From: Ricordea florida
Lineage: Eukaryota > Cnidaria > Anthozoa > Corallimorpharia > Ricordeidae
DNA: 64,000 nucleotides
Direction: 5' to 3'
NCBI GenBank assembly: GCA_949710005.1
Contig: OX453275.1
Span: 6,038,481-6,102,480 of the forward strand
In this document: positions 12,347 through 23,900 of the stretch, one piece after another
Layout of the letters: every line of letters starts with the position of its first letter
How positions within the stretch are numbered: the stretch's first letter is position 1
Notes under the pieces: generated by a model
Database searches by the model: none
Seen by the model: the letters and a program-made list of their open reading frames with translations, nothing else
What the model was told of the DNA's origin: nothing
Program-made: the position numbers and the translations under genes

Positions 12347-12847
12347 ATTGTTCGCTTTTAAAATTTTTTTACGTCATTACGTCATTCCTCAGTGGTGCAC
12401 CCCCTCCTAAGAAAATCTTGGACGCCCTCACCCCTGATGTGTAAACCAGGCACCCAGTTCTCAGGCGATGGTTGTTTAGTCACAAAGTGATACCTATAAT
12501 GACTACATCAAAAGTAAGTTCGCTGTCATGAGGCACCGTACTATAGTTTTAATGACAGCACGGACTTAAATTGAGCCTAGAACGTTAGTTTTTGTACTTG
12601 CGTTTAGTGTGTTCGTTTCCATGTCCTTCGCTCTTAAACGGAAGATTCAAAATGGCTATTTCTGTCTTCTGCATAAAATGGGAATATTAATACGAAAAAA
12701 CAATTTCCGTGAAAAGTATGGCAACTATGAAAATGAACAACATGTATCGTATGCATATCAGATATCTGCTACGATTTATAGCAGTCCCTTCCTGCTTAAT
12801 AGATCTGCTTGCATGACACCCAAGCTGGGTTTGAGTTATGATGATAA

Positions 12848-13003
12848 CGAATTTTGGGTCATCCTCGGTGTAAAAACCTGTGAAGTTTTTCTTTGTTATT
12901 TCACTATTATTTTCCTACTCTATTGTTTTGTTTCCTTTGTTTCTTTTGTTCTACGTCACTCGTGAGTGTACAGGCTTTTACACCGAGGATGAGCCCGAAT
13001 TTT
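12848..13003. mobile_element. Small foldback MITE abutting a SINE tail
   Basis: The left arm (TCATCCTCGGTGTAAAAACC, about 12859) and the right arm (GGCTTTTACACCGAGGATGA, about 12973) are inverted copies. The interior is T-rich. It directly abuts the tail of the interrupted SINE at 13004. Confidence 0.6.
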
Positions 13004-13304
13004 GTATAGCGCACTTTTCCATGTGGGTATGTTTACTGAAGACGGCTTTACATCAATTCTTACGTATATACCCACCCAACCCATGCATGAAATGACAGAT
13101 GAAACCAGAGGTAGAAGTATACCACCATACCGGGAACTACGTACCCTACTCTTGTCGAGCAGTGTGTTGCTTCCACAGATTATTGGGAACAAGTGCTGTG
13201 AGCCGAGACCTACGATTTATCGTCTTTATCCCAGGCCGGACTAGAACGTTTAACTATTTGCGGATGTCATTACAAAAGACAGCACATTTTTCTCAGTTAG
13301 TTAA

Positions 13305-13819
13305 GGTGGTATTATACTCTAACAATCTCATTTTTTGTTCAAATGGTCCATTTTTCGAAAGTGTCACAAATAGACTCTTTAACCATCCCTTAACACTATT
13401 TTAGACTATTTTTTTTGTGATTAAAAGCCCAGCGTACGAAAAATTTACCAAAAAGCAATCATAATGATAATGATAATTATAACTAATTTATATGGCGCAC
13501 TTTTTCATATGAATATGTTCAAAGGCGCTTTACACTTCTATTGGGTGAGATCGGACGTCAGCATGTAAAGGCGCCTCTGGCTGCCGCTATCAGTCCATAT
13601 ATGATCTCACACACCTACCCAACCCATGTATGAATTGTCAGATGAAACCAGACGTGGAGATAGACCACCACACCGGGAACTACGTCCCCTACTCTTTTCG
13701 AACAGTGTGTGGGTTCTTTAACGTCCCACAGATTATTAGGAACAAGTGTTGTGAGACGGGTCCTACGATTTATCGTCCTTATCCGAGAAGACTAGAAAGT
13801 CTAACCATTTACAGATGTC

Positions 13820-13853
<34 letters not shown>

Positions 13854-14656
13854 TAAGACCGTGAGTGTTGGTCCGGCCGGGGTTTGAACCCGCAACCTCC
13901 CGCACGGTAGTACGGTGCTCTACCAACTGAGCTAACCGGTCGGCGTGTCATGTACTCGATTTTTTGCCCTAGAGACGCCCTTAGCAACGACTGTTAACAT
14001 ATGCTTCAGGAGCCTTCTAAAACACTTATTTCATGCTATTAAGAAAAACTGTGGCTCAGAAAGTATATGAAAGGTTATTTTATACAAAATGAGAACGGTA
14101 TTATCTCATTTACTGTATATCTCAACTTTAGAACCTTTTTTTTTTCAAATCCGAAAATTGTTAAATTCTAACATTTGTAAGCAGCATATCTCTTCAGGGT
14201 TTTAACTGAACATCTTGAAACTTTCAGGACTATTTGTTCATGTTATAATCTTAAGCTTGGTCACAAACCTCAAAAAGTGGAAAATGATATAGCATTGTAC
14301 TTGTGGTTAAACTTTTCTGAAGTGTCATTTTGCTAGTTCTGCATTTACACAAGGAAAAAATTCTAAAAGCAATCAAAGTTTCCCTGCTTTTTAAGTTTAT
14401 GACCTGGGGAATTTATTTAGGAATAGAATAAAACTGATTTTATGATTCAGTGACCATTGTAAACTGTGTTATCCTGCTTCAGTAAAATAGACCTCCATTT
14501 TTCACCATTGGGGGTCTGGTTAATCATTAACTATTCAACTTAGCAACCAGAAATAAATCTTTTTGAAGTCAGGGCATAATAATCTTTCACATGAAAGAAA
14601 ACGTTTTCTTCAAAGATAGTTAACAAAAAATTCAGTTTTTAGGGTATAATACCACC
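13305..14656. mobile_element. 1.35 kb inverted-repeat DNA element carrying a SINE
   Basis: The ends are GGTGGTATTATACTCTAAC at 13305 and GGGTATAATACCACC ending at 14656, inverted with one mismatch in the first 17. TTAA occurs directly left (13301-13304), and on the right after two T's (14659-14662), so the target duplication is uncertain. The interior is AT-rich without a transposase and contains SINE copy 2, inserted later. It splits SINE copy 1. Confidence 0.7.
13460..13947 (-). mobile_element. Full-length tRNA-derived SINE, copy 2
   Basis: On the minus strand the element starts with a tRNA-like head (13947-13871): A box TTAGCTCAGTTGGTAGAGC and B box GGGTTCAAACCC. A body of about 340 bp follows (including GTGGGACGTTAAAGAACC), then a tail of ATT/ATC repeats preceded by GCGCCATATAAATTAG. 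RNA polymerase III would transcribe such an element from the internal A and B boxes. The acceptor and anticodon stems do not pair well, so the head is not a working tRNA gene. The body and tail resemble copy 1. Confidence 0.8.
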
Positions 14657-14743
14657 TTTTAAAAAGATCTTGAGTGTTGGTCCGGCCGGGGCTGAACCCG
14701 CGACCTCCCGTAGGGTAGTCCGGTGCTCTACAAACTGAGCTAA

Positions 14744-14979
14744 GGGACGGACCATTAGAAAAGTGATGGGGGGGGGGAGGGGTGGGGAAAAAACAAAAAA
14801 AAAATTAATGCAAGGGAAAATGCCAAGAAAAAAAATTCATGCAAAGAAGGTAAAAAAAAAAAAAATCATGCAGAAGGAAGGTCCAATTGTGACTTTTTCA
14901 CACGTAGAAAAAAAAATTCGTGCAAGCTGAAAATTCCCCACCACCCCCCCCCCCCATCACTTTTCTAATGATCCGTCCC
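14744..14979. mobile_element. GGGACGG-ended MITE, copy 1, TAA target duplication
   Basis: The ends are GGGACGGACCATTAGAAAAG and its inverted copy (CTTTTCTAATGATCCGTCCC), with G and C runs just inside. The direct repeat TAA (14741-14743 and 14980-14982) flanks it. Removing element plus one TAA restores GAGCTAACCGATCGG, which matches the uninterrupted SINE head GAGCTAACCGGTCGG at 13929-13943. The interior holds repeated A-runs followed by ATTCATGCA. Confidence 0.88.
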
Positions 14980-15000
14980 TAACCGATCGGCGGTTACCTA

Positions 15001-15804
15001 AAAAAAAAATAGAGAAAGTTATCGGAGAAAACGCTTTTAACAAGAGGAAAAGAAACCCGGGTTAAAATTTAACCCTAAGTTAGCGCTAATCGGCCCACGA
15101 ACAACCGCGGCCCCAGAATGCCTAAACTTCATATCAATTATCTATTCATGGCAATGTTGTTTCCTTTCTTTATTAGAACTAAACATAAATTTTTAACATT
15201 AGAGAGCTTTTGCCCGCAATTAGCGAGGGCTATTCGAAGCGGGCAAAAGAGGAAAAGACAATTTAAAAGCCAATTAATACTCTCCACAGAACAAACAGAG
15301 AAGTAATCTAGTTTATGTATCCAGCTGATGTGAATTCAGTTGTTAACACTGTACCAAGACCTATAAGTAAATATCAAACAATTCCCATCAAATTGAAAAG
15401 ACAATCAGCAGTATACCCGAACTATAGTTGGTATCGGCTCCCTTAAATCTTATACCTATAATAACTCACCAAAATTCTGCCACAATTGCATATTTGTCAC
15501 CTGTCTTACAACTGACCCCTGACGTAGTCAAATGATTGGCGTCATATACTAATTGTATGTTTATTGTGAGAAAGCTGCTTAGCTCCCAGGTGCGGATTAT
15601 TAAAATTATGTTCAAACTTCATTCAAACACAGCTATGAAAAAACACTTTGTTAACTTTAAAACTATTTCTTTATTTCATCATCTGACTTCTCTATTTTGT
15701 ACCAACGTGTCTACGAGCTCATCGTAGTCCTACTTTGATTGTTGTTTAGCTACGAGTACCAGTGAAATAATGTTCACTCCTTACCTCAACCCAGGCTACC
15801 ATTA
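15001..15804. other. Intergenic, nothing recognised
   Basis: AT-rich sequence between two MITE/SINE clusters. Short plus-strand frames at 15118-15306 and 15536-15727 show no recognisable domain. Confidence 0.35.
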
Positions 15805-16100
15805 GGGACGGACCATTAGAAACGTGATGGGGGGGGGGGGGGGGTGGGAAAAAAAAAAACCAAAACAAATTCATGCAAGGGAATATGCCAAGAAAAAAAT
15901 TCATGCAAAGAAGAAGGTAAAAAAAAATTATGCAGAATGAAGGCCTAATTGTGACTTTTTCACACGTAGTAAAAAAAACTCGTGCAGAGGGGTTCACCTG
16001 AAAAAAATTCCTGCACAAGCAGTGAGCGAAAAAAAAAAATTCGTGCAAGCTGAAAATTCCCCACCCCCCCCCCCTCATCACTTTTCTAATGGTCCGTCCC
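15805..16100. mobile_element. GGGACGG-ended MITE, copy 2
   Basis: Same family as the element at 14744-14979: ends GGGACGGACCATTAGAAACG and CTTTTCTAATGGTCCGTCCC, with G16 and C-rich runs inside. The interior has five or more A-run plus TTCATGCA/TTCGTGCA units. Flanking bases (TTA left, TTC right) are a weak duplication match. The minus open frame 15746-16081 reads these runs as poly-Phe and is not a gene. Confidence 0.85.
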
Positions 16101-16554
16101 TTCGCTCAACATTTTTATGCGTTACATTTTGTCACACTGACGCGAATGACTGTCAGCTGTGCACTAGGCAGTAGTCGCCGTTCAAAGCGATTCTAGCAAG
16201 CTGTACGTTGTCCTTCCCAGCGCCAGCTCGAACAACTGAAGATCCTATAGTGTGATTCGTTTGGTCAATGTATACAACTGTTTAATTAAGAGTGATATCG
16301 ATTACTTAAATTTCACCAATCCCAATCAATGCTAATCGAGGGACTGGATGGTTGAGATGTCTGCAAAATGCACGTTACATGTACTGAGGTGTTAACTGAT
16401 TTGAATGCCTTAACTGAAGGGAAGACATCTTGCGGCTTCGGTCCGCACTTTCAGTTTGGACAACGCATGTGTGATCTTACTCTTTGCTGGAATGCACTAC
16501 AGTTGTACTCGTTTCGCGAGATGGAGCAGACATTTTCCCGCAGTTCAGTAGCAT
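16101..16554. other. GPCR 3' flank, nothing recognised
   Basis: Non-coding sequence downstream of the receptor on the minus strand. No clear polyadenylation signal or repeat was identified. Confidence 0.35.
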
Positions 16555-17550
16555 TTATGATGGCAAGTTTATAACACCCACTGTGGAAGTCATCTCTTGA
16601 CCCATTTCTTGGATTTCTGTGCGTCCCTTCATCGTTGTTCCACTGTTGTTAAACGGAGTCACTTTATTTCGCCTGCAGCAAACCAGCTCAGCGAGGTGTT
16701 TCCGAAATTTGCTGCTCTGTAGGCTGTATACGGTGGGATTGATGCTGGAATTGAACACGATTAGAGCCGAAGCGGCTGCGTGATGCACAGCCTCTAATGT
16801 AACTGCGCCCGTGAAACCCAGAAAATAAATCAACAACTCCGGAACCCAACACAAAACGTACACAACTGTTACGAAAATCACCATCTTTGTGACGCGTTTC
16901 CGATAGCGGAGCAATGCCCTCTGGGAAGCTTCAGAACTCGTTTGCTTAACAAACCAGAGACGGAACACAACTCGGAAGTAAAGGGCACTCATGATACCAA
17001 TCGGTATGATACCGGCTACCACAGACCACCCAACCGTATACACCTTGGCGTAAATAGGCTTTGAAAAGCTGTGACCACACCCTTTGAATTGTTCGATATA
17101 AGTGGTTGCCATGAAACCGGGAATGGCCCACATGATGGACAAGATCCACGACATAGCAGCGAGTATGACGATCTTATTCTTAGTAAGCCTTACTCTCTGG
17201 CTGTGCGGGTACAGCACGGCCCAGTAGCGCTCAATAGCAATGGCTACCAGCGAAAACACCGAAGCTACTGCGCCAACCCATCCCGGGGTACCCCCCGTGA
17301 GTAGTTTGCACAGCACTGACCCTGTGACTCCCTGGGGGTGGGTGAAGGTGGGTGTTACGATGAACTGTATGCCAATGAATAAAGCGACGACTATATCGGC
17401 GCTAGCAAGGTTCACCAATAAATAGTTGGTTGGCGTTTTCATCGATCGATGTTGCATAACCACTAGAATGACCAAAGTGTTTCCAACTAGGTTGAATACC
17501 ACCATTACTGAAAACAACACCGAGAAACCGATATACAACGATGACAGCAT
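16555..17550 (-). CDS. Rhodopsin-like (class A) G protein-coupled receptor, intronless, 331 aa
   Basis: A plasma-membrane seven-helix receptor that should couple an unknown, probably peptide, ligand to heterotrimeric G proteins. The frame opens with a very short N-terminus (MLSSLYIGF). Visible landmarks: TM1 GNTLVI (24-29), TM2 NLASADI (47-53), Cys81 at the top of TM3 with Cys158 in loop 2 for the conserved disulfide, ERY (107-109) for the DRY motif, Trp135 in TM4, CWVP (234-237) in TM6, NPTVY (271-275) for NPxxY, and CC at 291-292 as a possible palmitoylation site. A basic RYRKRVTK stretch precedes TM6, as in G-protein-coupling loops. It is collinear residue for residue through helix 8 with the receptor at 34202-35128, so they are recent paralogues. 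Ligand class cannot be fixed from sequence; neuropeptide-type receptors are the closest in feel. Confidence 0.95.
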   Translation of the reverse strand: MLSSLYIGFSVLFSVMVVFNLVGNTLVILVVMQHRSMKTPTNYLLVNLASADIVVALFIGIQFIVTPTFTHPQGVTGSVLCKLLTGGTPGWVGAVASVFSLVAIAIERYWAVLYPHSQRVRLTKNKIVILAAMSWILSIMWAIPGFMATTYIEQFKGCGHSFSKPIYAKVYTVGWSVVAGIIPIGIMSALYFRVVFRLWFVKQTSSEASQRALLRYRKRVTKMVIFVTVVYVLCWVPELLIYFLGFTGAVTLEAVHHAAASALIVFNSSINPTVYSLQSSKFRKHLAELVCCRRNKVTPFNNSGTTMKGRTEIQEMGQEMTSTVGVINLPS

Positions 17551-20480
17551 CTTTGAAGCTTGAAATCACTCTGAAATGGAGAGAAGAAAACAGAGCATTT
17601 AGCGAAATGAGAGGAGACAAGTGTCTGGTACACAACTGCGATTCGTCTTATTACTACCTGTTGCTATTGCAGAAGCTAATTGCAAGAGGCAATATGATAC
17701 CCGCCGAGTACGAAACTACTCTGTCGATTCACGAACTAATGCATTGCTCTATTTTTTTCAGACCATTAAGCATTAGGCGAAGGTAGCCCGCAAATTTCTA
17801 CCTTAATTTCTGATCCCCCTGTTGGCTATTAATAGGCGCAAATCTCTAATCCAGTAAAATGGCATTGCTCTCCCCACGAACGGAAATATATTAATATTTA
17901 GACGAATTAGGCCACTGGAAATTCACATAGGTAAAAAAGGGGAAACGTTCAAATCTGGGCTTGTAAATATACCGCCATATAAAGCGTTCTACAAAAAAGT
18001 GAGCGAACCATTTTTATTTGCTATTAATTTACATCAAAAGACAAGCGAGTGTGCGCAGAATAGCTTAGGTCACAGAGTTTCCCGATGCACCTCGACCCCG
18101 AGTAAATAAAAATCAAAGCATGTGTCATGTTGTAGGTTGTCATTTTATTGGCTTTGAAATTTACACGCGAGAATTTTCCCGAATTTAATTTTGTGTTTTA
18201 ACCAAAGTCTTTTAGCACGGTGCACGAACCACGAAAATACCTTAGAGACAAAGCAGCTGTCCACTAAACAGCAGCTCATTGGTTAATAATATATTATCGT
18301 ACGGATTTCCTTAATGGTAATCTCTACGCACAATTCTCTATACCTAGCTAGCTTATGAAAATAATAAGTTGTTAAAGAGCAATATTTTCTAGAATCGTCC
18401 AAGATCATAAAGAGCGAAATCGACCCAACCTTATGCTAATCATTAATTATTAACCACAAAACTTTAGGAAAAACGAAATGGCATGTTTAATGCGTTGTCG
18501 ATTGCGCAAAGTAAAGTTAACCTTTAGTCAAGAAAGATGGGTTTCTGATCTCGGCAGTGTCAAAGGCAAACTCGGAAAAAAAAATTGGAGTTCTCTTTAT
18601 AGGAGTCGAGCCTATATGACCCTCCGATTTTTAGTTAGGACTCTCTACCACTGAGCTATCGAGACTTGTGGGGCAAGGTCATTAAACTAGGTTAAAATTT
18701 AGTCTTTCACATAAAAGTGAAATGCTGCAGCAACGCTTAGGGCTTGCGAGTTTGATTACTTTCAGTCACTGAACAAACTGAGAAAAACAATAAATATAAA
18801 GCACCGACAAAAGAATCGTAGAAAATCCGTTAAGAAGATCCCATGCAATAAACCCGTTGTTTCAGAACGTGCGTTTTGAAAGGAAGTCTTACCTTTTTGC
18901 AAATTTAAAGCGAAAGTAATATTAGCGTCTTTGTTTCCAAACTACAAAGTTATATGTAACTTCTACCTCCCAACAGTTTTGGTTGCGTCGCTTGAGAAAA
19001 CGTGAGGGCCACGCTGACCAGACGCATTGCGCGGTTAGAACGCGTTCATATCTACCAAGGCAAAACAAGTAAGCTGAAATGAGCCGGATTTCCTCGCTCA
19101 TGGTGTAAGCCATTTCAATTCCAATGTGAAATGCATTGGTGGCCGTTTAGGGCCTTTCTTACCTTAGTACTAAATTGTCAGTCAGAATAACTCTGGTGCT
19201 TTCAGGCGCGTGCACTTTCTAGTATAACCAGATGCTAAGCAATTAAAGGTATGACAATGACGCAGACTTCAGATGTCATATCGAAATGCGAAATCAGTTA
19301 TTATAACTGATCGTTTTGCGAAATAGGAGGCATAAGATTTGTTTGTTTGATTGTCTTGGTTATAAATTCGTACGTGCGAGAAATTCGGTTCAATTTTTTT
19401 CGTACGTGCGATAATTGTAAATTAAACCGGTCATTTAGCACATTTAGCACGCTAGCTGTTCAATTTAATAAAAATTATATCTTTTATACGTTTTTAACAA
19501 ATAGTCCTTTTTTATCGAAAAAATCTATTTTGTTAAATACATTGGTACAGATCCCACTTAAAGTCTTGCTCCGTTTCTTCTCAATTGAATTATTTAATGA
19601 ATCTAAGGCAGGTTATTGTAACAGTCATTACAGAAGGGAAGTTGAAAGCCAACTCTTACAATACTTGTTTGGCGCCAGTACCGGCTATCACACGATTTTC
19701 CAAAGAGAATTTATCTATAAATTTGATTAATATGTCTCAATAATGACTACAGTTTATCCATTTAAGCGGGACAAAACTGTATTAATGCCTATTCTTTAGG
19801 AAGTGAATGAACCGTACATTTCTGCGATGTCATTTGTTTACTCTTTTCTAAATAATTTCCTGAAGCCTGCATTTTTTCCTCTAAGCTAGTTTTGGGTTCT
19901 TCCCTTTCCTCAGTTGAAACGTTGACAACGTGGGATAATCAATGTTTGCCAGCCTTCTAAACCTCAGTTGTTCTCAGAAAAAAATTTCTGCAATCACACA
20001 GCTGTCTGAATTAATATTTAAAACGGAACTGTATTAGCATCGTTAATCTCAGCCTTAATAAGAATTACCAGCTGTTCGCTTCCGGGAATTTTTTTGTTTT
20101 GAACCCCTTATACGTTTTGCATAAAGTCGCGACGATCCGGTCCAAGACGGGTGGATTTGTTAAGCAAACTTTGTTCGAAAAAAATGTTTGCCTTAAGTTG
20201 TTTACTTTAATAAAAACATGTCGAGGATGGTAGGAGGTACAGCGCCAAATTCGTTTTAATAGCTTTCCTGTCACGTCCTCACTAGTTACTACCACGCGGA
20301 TTAGAAGTTAGATTCAGTTTAAAATGTTTAACAAAAGAAGCATCAATTATTGGCTTTTTCGAATACTTCACAGTAACTCTCAAATCAAAACAGTTTAAAA
20401 TTCTCGAGGTTGCAATTTTGAACTGAAATGAAAAAAAGAAATTTTCAGTGGCTTTTTAAAGAATGCTCTCTCTGCGGCAG
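17551..20480. other. Upstream of GPCR, no recognised gene apart from the SINE
   Basis: AT-rich sequence with only short open frames (for example 18922-19113 minus, 19347-19730 plus and 20065-20295 minus). None shows a recognisable domain or a convincing splice context. The GPCR promoter must lie near 17551-17800, but no motif stands out. Confidence 0.35.
18557..18667 (-). mobile_element. tRNA-headed SINE, second family, copy 1
   Basis: The minus strand shows an A-box-like ATAGCTCAGTGGTAGAGAG and a B-box-like GGCTCGACTCC, then GAGAACTCC, a T run and CCGAGTTTGCC. The same arrangement and tail recur at 31637-31750, so this is a dispersed SINE rather than a tRNA gene; the anticodon arm does not pair cleanly. 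Confidence 0.65.
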
Positions 20481-20499
20481 GTAAGAATCATATCGTCAG

Positions 20500-20965
20500 G
20501 CAAAACTGAAACAGTAGCAAAGTACAGTCCAGTTCAGTAACTTTACAATGACTGAAAAAAAGTTAAAATCACACTGCATAGTAAAATAAGCAGTACCACA
20601 GCTTTCTAAAGAGCTAACGCTGGGAACATGAGCACTTTCTTTTTACCTTACGGCGGCCGTGTAACTTACTTTATCAACTTGTTTGATAATTCCAATTTCT
20701 TGTGTTTCAATTCCCCACCGACGCAACACCAGTTTCTTTAGAAACTACCCCCACAATATTTCTAATTAATGGTCGAACTGCATGTTCAAGAACTAGTTCG
20801 TCAACAAATGAAAACAGTATTCAGTTTTTTTTTTTTCATCTGTAGTACTAGTACTCACAGTGTGGTTCTAACTTTTTCATCTGTGGATCAAACCATACAG
20901 TGTGACCATTTGTTTGACGCTGTCAATGTCATTACCTTTTCATCTGTGGATCAAGTAAAGTCTGC
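20500..20965. repeat. Dispersed CATCTGTGGATCAAACC-type repeat and a MITE-end fragment
   Basis: 20836-20960 has three copies of TTTCATCTGTGGATCA or a close variant. 20505-20600 has a reverse-oriented relative (AAATCACACTGCATAGTAAA). The same family recurs at 26590-26930, 50990-51240, 51590-51850 and 55738-56000. Between them, 20640-20760 matches, in inverted orientation, the GTAAGTTATACC / TTTCTTTAGAAACT repeat at 38330-38540 and 41058-41241. Confidence 0.6.
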
Positions 20966-23900
20966 AGTCTGACAGAACACAGTTTAAAGCAAGCGAGAAT
21001 CGAAATCATGTTGTAAGACACAATATCTTTTTGCTGGGATCAACTCAATAGGGAGACAGAGAAATTTAAAGAGCAAATTAAAAACTTTAAAGCTCTTCAT
21101 TTGCCAAAGAAATTGAAGAAAGAAATAGAGGGGAATAAAGTAAAGCTTTTGCAATTGTGGTGACTGCAAACCAGTGACAGACCATGCACACAGGACAAAG
21201 AAGACTCTTAAGTCAAATTCCTTGGCGAGAAGGCGATAAAGCCAGACATAATTATAAAATGTACAAACCTTGGCTTTTTATTTTCCTTTCCTCGTCCTTT
21301 CTCTTCGAAGTTTACGGGTCTTTTGGATTTGAGAGTTGTGAACAAAAGAAATTTCCTTCTTGAATAGAATAATTTAAAAATGCACAATTGGATTTTTGTT
21401 AATTAGAATATAGCTTATGTAAGTATAATGCGGTGAAAGTAAAGAGGGATTTATTTAATTCGAAACAAACCTTCGGCTATCAGAACTAATTTAATTCTAG
21501 TTCAATTTTACGTAATTGAAGATATTTCAATTGTGGGGCAAGTTGTTTAAAGTTTAGTTAATATTAAGTGAACGCTGTTATTTGAAAAGACATTTAGAAA
21601 CTGAATTTAAATTAGATTATTATTTCTGCAACCCAGTCTGAAATAACAATAATCCCATTACAAAAAGCACCAAAAAGAGACAAGAAAAAAAAAACCAAAG
21701 AAACACTGAGAGTAGGAATAGCCATTCTAGGTTTTGTTTTGTTGTTTCACACTTAAACAATGGCGGTACACTTTAATTCCCCTCACACTAATAAAGTTAT
21801 TTACTTTACTTTTGTGCTCTGAGCTGTGTGGAAAGTGCTATTTTTAATTCTTTATTAGGTGCGACAAAATTAAGATATCAATTAGTTTAATAGATAGAAA
21901 AACAGCTCCTCGTGGCTTTGAATTTCAAATCACAGTGAATAGAGAAAACACTCTCACGGCGAAAAAGCCACAGAGAGTCGCCAGTGCAAAATACCTGATA
22001 AACTAATAACCTTGCTGGACTAGAGCGATACAGTTGACGCCTGGCCGCGGGATAAATAAAGTTAAAAAATTCGTTGCGTATCCTCCTCGAATGCTCACAT
22101 GGAAAAGCGTCCGCAATGAATCACATTATTTTTTGGAATTTTGGGAAATCATTTTACAAACCTGTTTACATGTTTCAGTGACGTTCTATTCTGAGTGTCA
22201 ATTACTTTCTTTTCGGCGAAAGAAAATCTAAACTAAGAAAAAAAAACAGCGCTAAATACTGAGTCATTCGCAAGAAATTGGCAATGGCAAGATTCAATAA
22301 ATTTTATTTCTTAGGAAATGATATCCTAACTGGGAAAAATGCTGTAAGAGGGAACCCGTAATGAACTAGAAACGAAACTTTGGTTTGCTGTGGCAGGTGA
22401 CTGTTCTTACAGCATAATTACAAAACGAGAGAATTTTACTTTAAAATTCCTTAATTTATCCTAACGAACGTGGGCCGAATCACGCAAATGCCTTGGTTGG
22501 CACTTTTACTAAAAGAAAAAATTGAAACAAAGAATCTCCATTGACGCAGAGTAGGCTAGTTCTGTTGTGAAGACAATTATTCTTTACGTCCAAGTTAAGT
22601 TGTTTCTATCGATTACGTAATGGTTCGAAGAGGCATCCACAACAAAATGACTAATGAAATTCGTTTTTTTTTGTTTTTTAAAAATGCTTTTTATCAGAAA
22701 GGCGAGGCAATATTAACTAATTTCACCCTAAACTGAAAGGACAACTATAAATCGGCTGCCGGCGCTTGATTTAGCGGCTTTAAAGAAATAAAGTACATTA
22801 AACTTTTATCGTTTGAGCTATAATTTATTCAATTAGTTTTAAAAATTGAGAGTTCTTGCCGACTTCAAATTTCCTGCGTAACTAGAGGCCTAATGTCAAA
22901 ACATTCATTTCCGATACGCTGTTGCCTTTTGTGATACCCGCTCTTAAAGTTTTAAATGAATAACAAATCGACCTCAATTTCTAAACCATGGCTAAGTAAA
23001 AAGGTAGTGCGCATTTTTATATTTACTGCAATCATTAACCTAGAATCTTTGAAATTTTCAAAAGTTATAATCCAGTGGCTCACACAGAATTAAAAATTCC
23101 TTCCCCTATTCAAGTTGTCGTAAAGAGATTTATTAGCCGATGTGAATTTAATTAACCTTGCTCGAAAGAGATAAACCCAAAAATTAATTACTAACGATGA
23201 TTTTAGAGTTTTAGAGAAAATCGCTCAAGCCCTTTGCGAACTATTACTTAAACTAGTGAGTGCTTTTAAATGAAGCGCTTAAGTATTTTAGGTTTTAATC
23301 TTTTCACTGCCGAAAAATGTGAAGTGAAAAATTTCTTATACTTCCGAGATTGCATAATGGAAAAGATGATTATAAAAATAACATCAAAGAACCGATCAGG
23401 AGGTTTTCAATGAATGGTAACACTGTGTGGTCTCGTTTATACAGGAACAAAAACGTTGGAACGACCAAATATAGCAAAACTGGCAATATTACAATACATT
23501 ATTGTTCCTATGATAGGCTTTCCACGGGATAGTCACGCTGCCTCACGGTGGGAAATTTCTACCCCTTTATCAGCCAAAAGAATGTCCACTTGATCCCAGT
23601 CTTTTAAAGAGACAATTGAGCTCGGCCGATATTGATTCATTCGACCACAGCTGGTATTGTAGTTTTATTGGCCCATAGAAGCCTGGCAGCTAGTTTATCT
23701 GTTTTGCACCAAAGACAAATCGTTTCTTCGCATCGTGAGCTTTCTTCTCGTACCAAATTTGCTATATTTTCACTTTTTTTTCGCATTTTTGCTCCGGAGC
23801 AAAGTTGGCATAGACATCTGAAGAGCAATCATCGATATGAAGTGTGAGTACCTTGTTTTATTTCTTATTTTTTTGCCTTCGTGTAGGATTTATGAACAAA

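Larger units (their letters stand above)
13004..15000 (-). mobile_element. tRNA-derived SINE copy 1, split into three pieces by later insertions
   Basis: The minus-strand SINE pieces are 14983-15000 plus 14657-14743 (tRNA-like head) and 13004-13304 (body and tail). They rejoin when the element at 13305-14656 and the MITE at 14744-14979 are removed, and then align end to end with the full copy at 13460-13947. The head has an A-box-like TTAGCTCAGTTTGTAGAGC and a B-box-like GCGGGTTCAGCCCCGGCC on the minus strand. The body shares CCGGTATGGTGG and the ATAAATCGTAGG block with copy 2. Confidence 0.8.

Noticed and set aside
12609-12965. 118-residue plus frame with a hydrophobic end
   Set aside because: Its second half runs into a foldback MITE; no domain or splice support.
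13871-13947. tRNA gene on the minus strand
   Set aside because: A and B boxes are good but acceptor and anticodon stems do not pair, and the same head with the same body occurs twice; this is a SINE head.
15746-16081. Phe-rich 111-residue minus frame
   Set aside because: Entirely inside a MITE made of A-runs and G/C-runs; no coding signature.
18590-18667. tRNA gene on the minus strand
   Set aside because: A second copy with the same tail at 31637-31750 and poor stems indicate a SINE.
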